A stretch of 64,000 nt of DNA from Meloidogyne chitwoodi (Eukaryota; Nematoda; Chromadorea; Rhabditida; Meloidogynidae), in the NCBI GenBank assembly GCA_015183035.1, contig JACZZP010000018.1:496001-560000 (forward strand). Reading direction: 5' to 3'. The translations under genes and the position numbers were made by a program. Below, in pieces: positions 59,101 to 64,000 of the stretch. Under the pieces are notes generated by a model. It made no database searches and was not told where the DNA came from. It worked only from the letters and a program-made list of their open reading frames with translations. Numbering within the stretch: position 1 is the first letter of the stretch; each line of letters starts with the position of its first letter.

Positions 59101-62100
59101 GTTAGAATTTATTCCAATTTTATTGTTAGAACAACCAAATAATAAAGAAGAATTAAATAATAATAATAATATTTATCAAATAGCAAAAGAAGAAAATGAA
59201 GAAGAAGAAAAACCAATAAAAAAATATACAAAATTAATAGAAAAAGTAAAAAGAAATATTAAAGAAAATGAAGAGACTTTAAATGCGCCTGAAAATACCC
59301 AACTTGAACAATTATTGCAGCAACTTTTATTACAAAAGGGAGAGAAGCCATTAGAGTCTGAAAAGAAGACAACAACTTCTCTTTCTGATAAACAAATCGT
59401 TAGACTTGTTAAATTTGTTAAACAATTACAGAATTTGGTTGAAGAAGGAATAGAGAGAAAAGGTTAGTGTATTTTTTGAGAGAGAAATTAGAGAGTTAGA
59501 GAAAAAATATTAAAATTCTGATTTTTTTTTAATTTTTAAAAAATTAATTTTTTAGCAGAAGATGAAGAACATAAACTTAATGATGCAATGAAAAAAGGAC
59601 AAGAAGAAGTTGAAAGTCAAGAAGAAAATGAGAAGGACGAAGAAGAAATTCCAGAAGGAATTCAAGTTAACGATAATAAAGGGAGACCATTCATAATACT
59701 TAAAAAAGACTCGGAACAGTTTAATAATGCTGATATGGGTTTGGCACATACTGTGCATAAAATTGGTTAGTTTTTCTTTTTTTGCGAGGGCTTTGGGAAT
59801 AAAATAAAGAAAAAAGTTGGGGAAAAAGCGGGGGAAAGACTGCTGTACTTGACTAAAAAATTAAAAAAAAATAAAATTTTAGTGAAAGGAGGAATTCAAC
59901 GAGTAGAAGGAAATCGTGTATATCTCCATGTTGCTAAAGAAAATTTGACTGAAGAAGAGCTTTACAAATTAATTGCCTATCTTGATAGAAAAATTGCTGC
60001 GGTAAAATAAAATTTAAATTAAAAAATAAATATTGTTATTTTAGCCAAATCGTTTATATTTTGATCAATTCCTTTATGAAGATGGACAACTTTCTTTTCG
60101 AATTTCAAATCCTTCTTTAATTATGAAAAAACCACCAACGAAAGTAGAAAGTGCAAGTGGAATAGCACAAGCTGTTTACAAGAGACGAAAAGATATACAG
60201 GTGAGAGAAAATAGTGTTGGAAAAGAAAAATACAAGTTTTGTTTTAATTAAAGTATTAAAAGTTTGGAATAATACAATAGAAAATAGTGTAGAAAAATAT
60301 GAGAGTATAATAAGTTTTAAATTTAATTTAAGTTTTATAAATGTAAACTTTTTTGGCGAAGTGTAATATTTCTTTTTTTATTTTTCTCTTATTGACTCTC
60401 CCCTTTTATATACTATTTTCATATAAATTTTATTTTCACATATTTTTAAATTTTATGGTATTATTTTCTTCTTTTTTTTTAGACATTTGCTGGAGTACGT
60501 GTTGATGAAACAGGAATTGGAAGTGGAGAGGTTAGTCCTTTTTTGTTTTACTAGCATATTTTCTCCCAAAACTAACATAAGAATAAAATAAAAAAGAAGG
60601 TAAAAAATAAGTTTTCTTCATCTCTCTCCTCCTATTTTCAAAAATTGAAGATGGAATCTTTTTTTTTTGAATAAATTAATGTTTTAAATTTTTAGGATGT
60701 TGTTCCAGTAGAACGTTCCCAACGTGATCAATTATTTATTCCAATACTTGCTGTTTCTGCGATGACTATTTGTGCTTTACTTTCAGTTTTAGCATCAACA
60801 ATAATTCGACGTCGAAAAGATTATAACAATAAAAAATTAATGCCAATACTACCACAAACTATTGGTCAATCAGATAATAAAATATATGCAGAATTATGCC
60901 GTCAAAGAGCTGAAAATGCTCCTCATACAGTTTCTGTAATTGAAGCAAGTGGACAACGTTCAAAACATTCAAGTACTTCTTCATTTCATGAAAATGAAAC
61001 TTTTGGGGTCTCTGCTGGCTCTGATATTGATATTGGAACTGGACATGTTCTTTTAGCTTTTTTGCAAAAACATTTGGAAAATCCAAACGAAATAAATAAA
61101 CAATGGGACTCTGTGAAAGATTATGAAGCTCCAGAAGAAGTGGCACAATGTAGAGTGGCTAAGAAAGCGGAAAATGTTGGAAAAAATTTTGATGCTTCGA
61201 TACTTCCATGTATTTTTTTAAAAATATTTACTAAGGATTAGATTTTTTATTAGAGATTCGATTTTTATTTTTTGCTCTATTTTTATCAAAATATTAATTT
61301 AGATGACGAATCAAGAGTACAGCTACATGAAAATGATTTGGCAGAATTAAGTGATGGAAAAGGTTATATTAATGCTAGTATGATCTTCGATTCTAATCCA
61401 GAACAGCCTGTAAATTTTTAACTTTAAAAAATATATTCTTTTAAGATAGAGATTTTCTTAAGTAAAAATTTATCCCTTTCTTTTTAGGCTTATATTGCAG
61501 CTCAAACACCTTTAGAACAAACTGCATCACAATTTTGGGAAATGATTTGGGAACAAGGAATTGGTTTAATCGTCAATTTGTGTGATAAAGGAGATGTTTA
61601 CTTCAAGTATTGGCCAGAGGAGGGAGTGAAATTGTTTGGTTATTTTGAGGTTTTTTTTTAATAATTTTATTTAAAATACTCAAAAATAAATATTTTTAAA
61701 GGCACATCTTGTCTCTGAACATATTTGGAGTGAACATTACGTTATCCGTTCTCTTTACTTGAAGAATACAGCAACACAAGAAACTCGTACTGTCACACAG
61801 TTTCATTTTACGAGTTGGGCAGCTGGAAGTGTTCCAATTTCGAATAAAGCATTACTTGAATTTAGGAGGTTTGATAATTATTATTTTTAATTTTTTATGA
61901 AATAATTCTGAGGATTTAGGAGGGTCCAAGTCTAAAAATCCAAAATTTATAATTTCTAAGATTAAAAACATAATTTTTAGGAAAGTGAACAAATCTTATC
62001 GTGGGCGTGCCTCTCCTGTGCTCGTTCATTGTACTAATGGTATGAAAAATTAAAGTAAATTTAATTTATAATTTTCAATCTTTTTTAGGGAGTGGGCGTA

Positions 62101-62335
62101 CCGGAACATACATTATGATTGACATGACAGCAAAACGAATTAATAAAGGTTATTTATTTAAATTTTTTAATTTATTTCTATTTTTATAGGCGTAAAAGAA
62201 TTAAATATAGCTGCTTCATTGGAGCATTTGCGTGACCAACGAATGAAAATGGTTGAAAATGAACAACAATTTAAATGTGTGTTTAGTTGTATAGCAGATG
62301 AAGTTTCATTGTTATTAAAAGGAATTCAACAATGA
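56189..62335 (+). CDS. ida-1: IA-2 / phogrin-type receptor tyrosine pseudophosphatase (IDA-1)
   Basis: Exon 1: [17 protein letters not shown] plus signal peptide [20 protein letters not shown]; two in-frame ATGs (56189, 56201) are possible. After a 2.1-kb intron comes the Cys-rich luminal part ([24 protein letters not shown]), as in vertebrate IA-2. Then a long Glu/Lys/Asn-rich expansion (58880-59700), the membrane-proximal domain ([20 protein letters not shown]), the transmembrane helix ([20 protein letters not shown]) followed by RRRK, and a PTP-like domain: [74 protein letters not shown]. The WPD loop reads SWAAG and the P-loop HCTNGSGRTG, so it is a pseudophosphatase, as known for the family. 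IDA-1 sits on dense-core vesicles and affects neuropeptide and insulin release. Confidence 0.94.
56401..56475 (-). repeat. tRNA-like element T7
   Basis: On the minus strand: TCATAGTCTAGTGGGTTGTG A-box region, GGCTACAATGTGAATGAGGTG, then GGTTCGAGTCCAGCTACTGG. It shares the ANNATGTGnAnGAGGTG...GGTTCGA layout with T3 and T4. It lies in the first intron of ida-1. Confidence 0.65.
58745..58803 (+). repeat. About 25-bp tandem repeat in ida-1 intron
   Basis: Three near-copies of TTAATTTTATTTATTTAATT-type sequence fill the start of the intron after IWALVQ. Confidence 0.6.
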
Positions 62336-62852
62336 AAAAATATTAAAAAAGAAAGAAAAATATTAAAGAGAGAAAAGGCAAAATATAAAATTAAAAAAAA
62401 ATTATTTTAATTAAATATTAATATTTTAAATAAATAAATTCCCCCCTGCTTATATTTGCATAAAAAGAGATGTGTTACTTTTTGCATGAATAAATAAAGA
62501 TATTTTTTTTTATTAAATTTTCTTGTTTGAAAGATTAAGCTTTTTTATATACTTGGCAAAAAATTTTAGAAAAAAGCCGAAATTAAAAGAATTGTTATGA
62601 CATTATTTTAATGACCCAAATGTAACAGTATTAACTTTTGTTGTTTTGATATTTTCTTTTGAGAATATTACATAATGTCTAACTTTATTGAGAATTACAT
62701 AATATCTAATTTTAAAATGTAATTGACATTATGATACTTTTTGAATTAATGTAATCATTTTTTGACTTTTTTTCTTAATTTTTATAAGTTTTGTGTTCAT
62801 TTATAATTTTACTTTTAGTTGTGTTTATCTAAAAATATTTGAAAGAAGAAAA
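62336..62852. other. Gap between ida-1 and rpn-10
   Basis: 517 bp, AT-rich, both genes on the plus strand. TTTTACTTTTAG ends at about 62818, 35 bp before the RPN10 start, and could be a trans-splice acceptor. Joint transcription is possible but not shown. Confidence 0.4.
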
Positions 62853-64000
62853 ATGTCTCAAGAGAGTACAATGATTTGGTATAAAATTAATAGTTTTTTA
62901 AATAATATCTTTTCATTCAAAGTATTGACAATTCTGAATGGATGCGAAATGGTGATCTTCCACCAACTCGATTTAATTGTCAACAAGAAGCTGTCTTTGC
63001 TCTTGTTCATTATAAACTTCGCATTAATCCTGAAAATGCTGTTGGACTAATTTCTCTTGCAAAGTATTTTTTTAATTTTATTGGGTTTGATTTTTTCTTC
63101 AGTTCTGTGATCTTTTGATATTTTTTAAGTTTCTCAAATGTTTTTGGGGTCAAAAGTTTCTCTTAATTAAAAAATTTACAGTCGCGTTGAAGTCCTAAAT
63201 TCATTGTTGACTGATGATCGAAAACTTACGGCCCGTCTGCACAGTTTAGAGATTAACGTAAGCAAAAAATTTATTTAAATCATTGATTTAATGTTTTATT
63301 TTTAGGGAAAAACAAAAATATTTTCTGGAATAAAAACTGCTTATTTGGCTTTAAAGCATCGTAAAAATCGTAACCACAGAATGCGAATAATTGTTTTTGT
63401 TGGAAGTCCTTTGGATCAACTTTTAGCTGAAAAGGATGCTGTAAAAGAATTTTTTTTAATTTTTTACTTTTATTCTTTTTAGTTTCTCAAATTTGCCAAA
63501 AAATTAAAAAAGGAAAAGATTAATGCAGATTTTGTACTTTTTGGTGAAGCTATGGCTGAAAATAATCAAATTGTTTCTGATTTTGTTAATGCCTTGAATG
63601 GACCGTTAGTTTTCTTTTTTTTTAAATATTTTTATTTAAAATTTTGATTCTAGTGATGGGCAAGGCTCTCATCTTTTGGTTGTTCCTGCAGGTGATACAA
63701 AATTATATGACGCTATTCTTCGTTCACCAATTTGTGATGGAGCTGGTGCTGTGAACATGGGTGCGGGTGCTGAATTTGGTATAAATGAGGATGATGATCC
63801 TGAGCTTGCTATGGTTTTTATTTTAAATAATCTGGGATTAAAAAAGACTTATTTTTAGGCACTCCGTATCTCATTGGAAGAGCAACGTGTTAGACAACAA
63901 GGAGCAGGAGTGGATGTTCCTCCCGTAGTTGAGGAACAAGCTGTTGAAGGAAATAATGAAATGGATGTTGGGGAAGAAGGAGACTCTTCACCTGGAAAGA
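62853..64000 (+). CDS. rpn-10: 26S proteasome regulatory subunit RPN10 (partial)
   Basis: Exon 1 gives MSQESTMI and joins by a TG|T split Cys to [19 protein letters not shown], the VWA-domain start of RPN10/PSMD4 (ESTMVCVDNSEYMRNGD in human). Following segments: [110 protein letters not shown], then DDDPELAM | [14 protein letters not shown], the first ubiquitin-interacting motif. The window ends inside the acidic linker after it, so any second UIM is not visible. RPN10 is a ubiquitin receptor at the proteasome lid-base hinge. The VWA loop around [11 protein letters not shown] looks slightly longer than in human. Confidence 0.95.

Noticed and set aside
1..64000. CRISPR arrays, rRNA, integrated virus
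   Set aside because: No regularly spaced repeats, rRNA-like blocks or viral proteins were seen; the window is eukaryotic, intron-rich DNA.

Overview
The window looks like a piece of a nematode nuclear genome, most likely a plant-parasitic tylenchid close to Meloidogyne. It is very AT-rich. Genes are split by many short introns of the GT(T)TTTTTAA...TTTTAG type. Several proteins are nematode-like or match C. elegans orthologues closely (GRK-2, IDA-1, RIMB-1, RPN-10). Species was not determined. All exon joins are hand-read from splice phase plus family resemblance, so each CDS entry gives the genomic span from start to stop codon, introns included.

Layout. 1-5064, minus strand: STK16-type kinase (cut by the left edge) and a GT25 procollagen galactosyltransferase-like gene. 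5857-7059, minus: an unusual small protein with two p300/CBP-type TAZ1 zinc domains. 7424-10101, plus: mitochondrial GatB, sharing a short head-to-head upstream region with the TAZ gene. 10361-10752, minus: a small secreted six-cysteine peptide. 11401-11825, minus: an orphan trypsin-like protease fragment lying between 44-bp direct repeats. 12456-13706, plus: a mitochondrial-Hsp70-derived chimera that has lost the middle of the ATPase domain and carries a membrane segment plus heptad coiled coil in place of the peptide-binding sandwich. 14073-16088, plus: a helical, possibly MIF4G-like protein. 16870-18313, minus: a RING-finger protein. 19768-26063, minus: CWF19L2 splicing factor, whose 3.7-kb intron contains a complete opposite-strand gene for a secreted PAN-like protein (23315-24758). 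26240-27027, minus: an unrecognised protein of about 146 residues. 27653-33131, plus: FHIP/FAM160 subunit of the FTS-Hook-FHIP complex. 34644-37605, plus: a four-pass membrane protein. 38896-45018, plus: RIM-binding protein. 45653-46187, plus: a small membrane protein. 48934-53196, plus: GRK2-type receptor kinase. 56189-62335, plus: IA-2/IDA-1 dense-core-vesicle pseudophosphatase. 62853-64000, plus: proteasome subunit RPN10, cut by the right edge.

The right-hand half holds several genes of neuronal signalling and secretion (RIM-binding protein, GRK2, IDA-1). No operon or pathway relation between them can be shown from sequence alone.

Non-coding space is rich in small repeats: seven degenerate tRNA-like elements with Pol III A and B boxes in introns and intergenic DNA; three palindromic roughly 120-145-bp elements, one with a perfect 8-bp target duplication (hAT-like MITE); two other elements with long terminal inverted repeats; foldback clusters built on CATTTTGTC; a GC-rich palindromic island; and dispersed TTAGAGTC and TTGTAAAACA motifs. 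The observations most worth a second look are the Hsp70 chimera, the tandem-TAZ1 protein, the tRNA-like family and the nested PAN gene.
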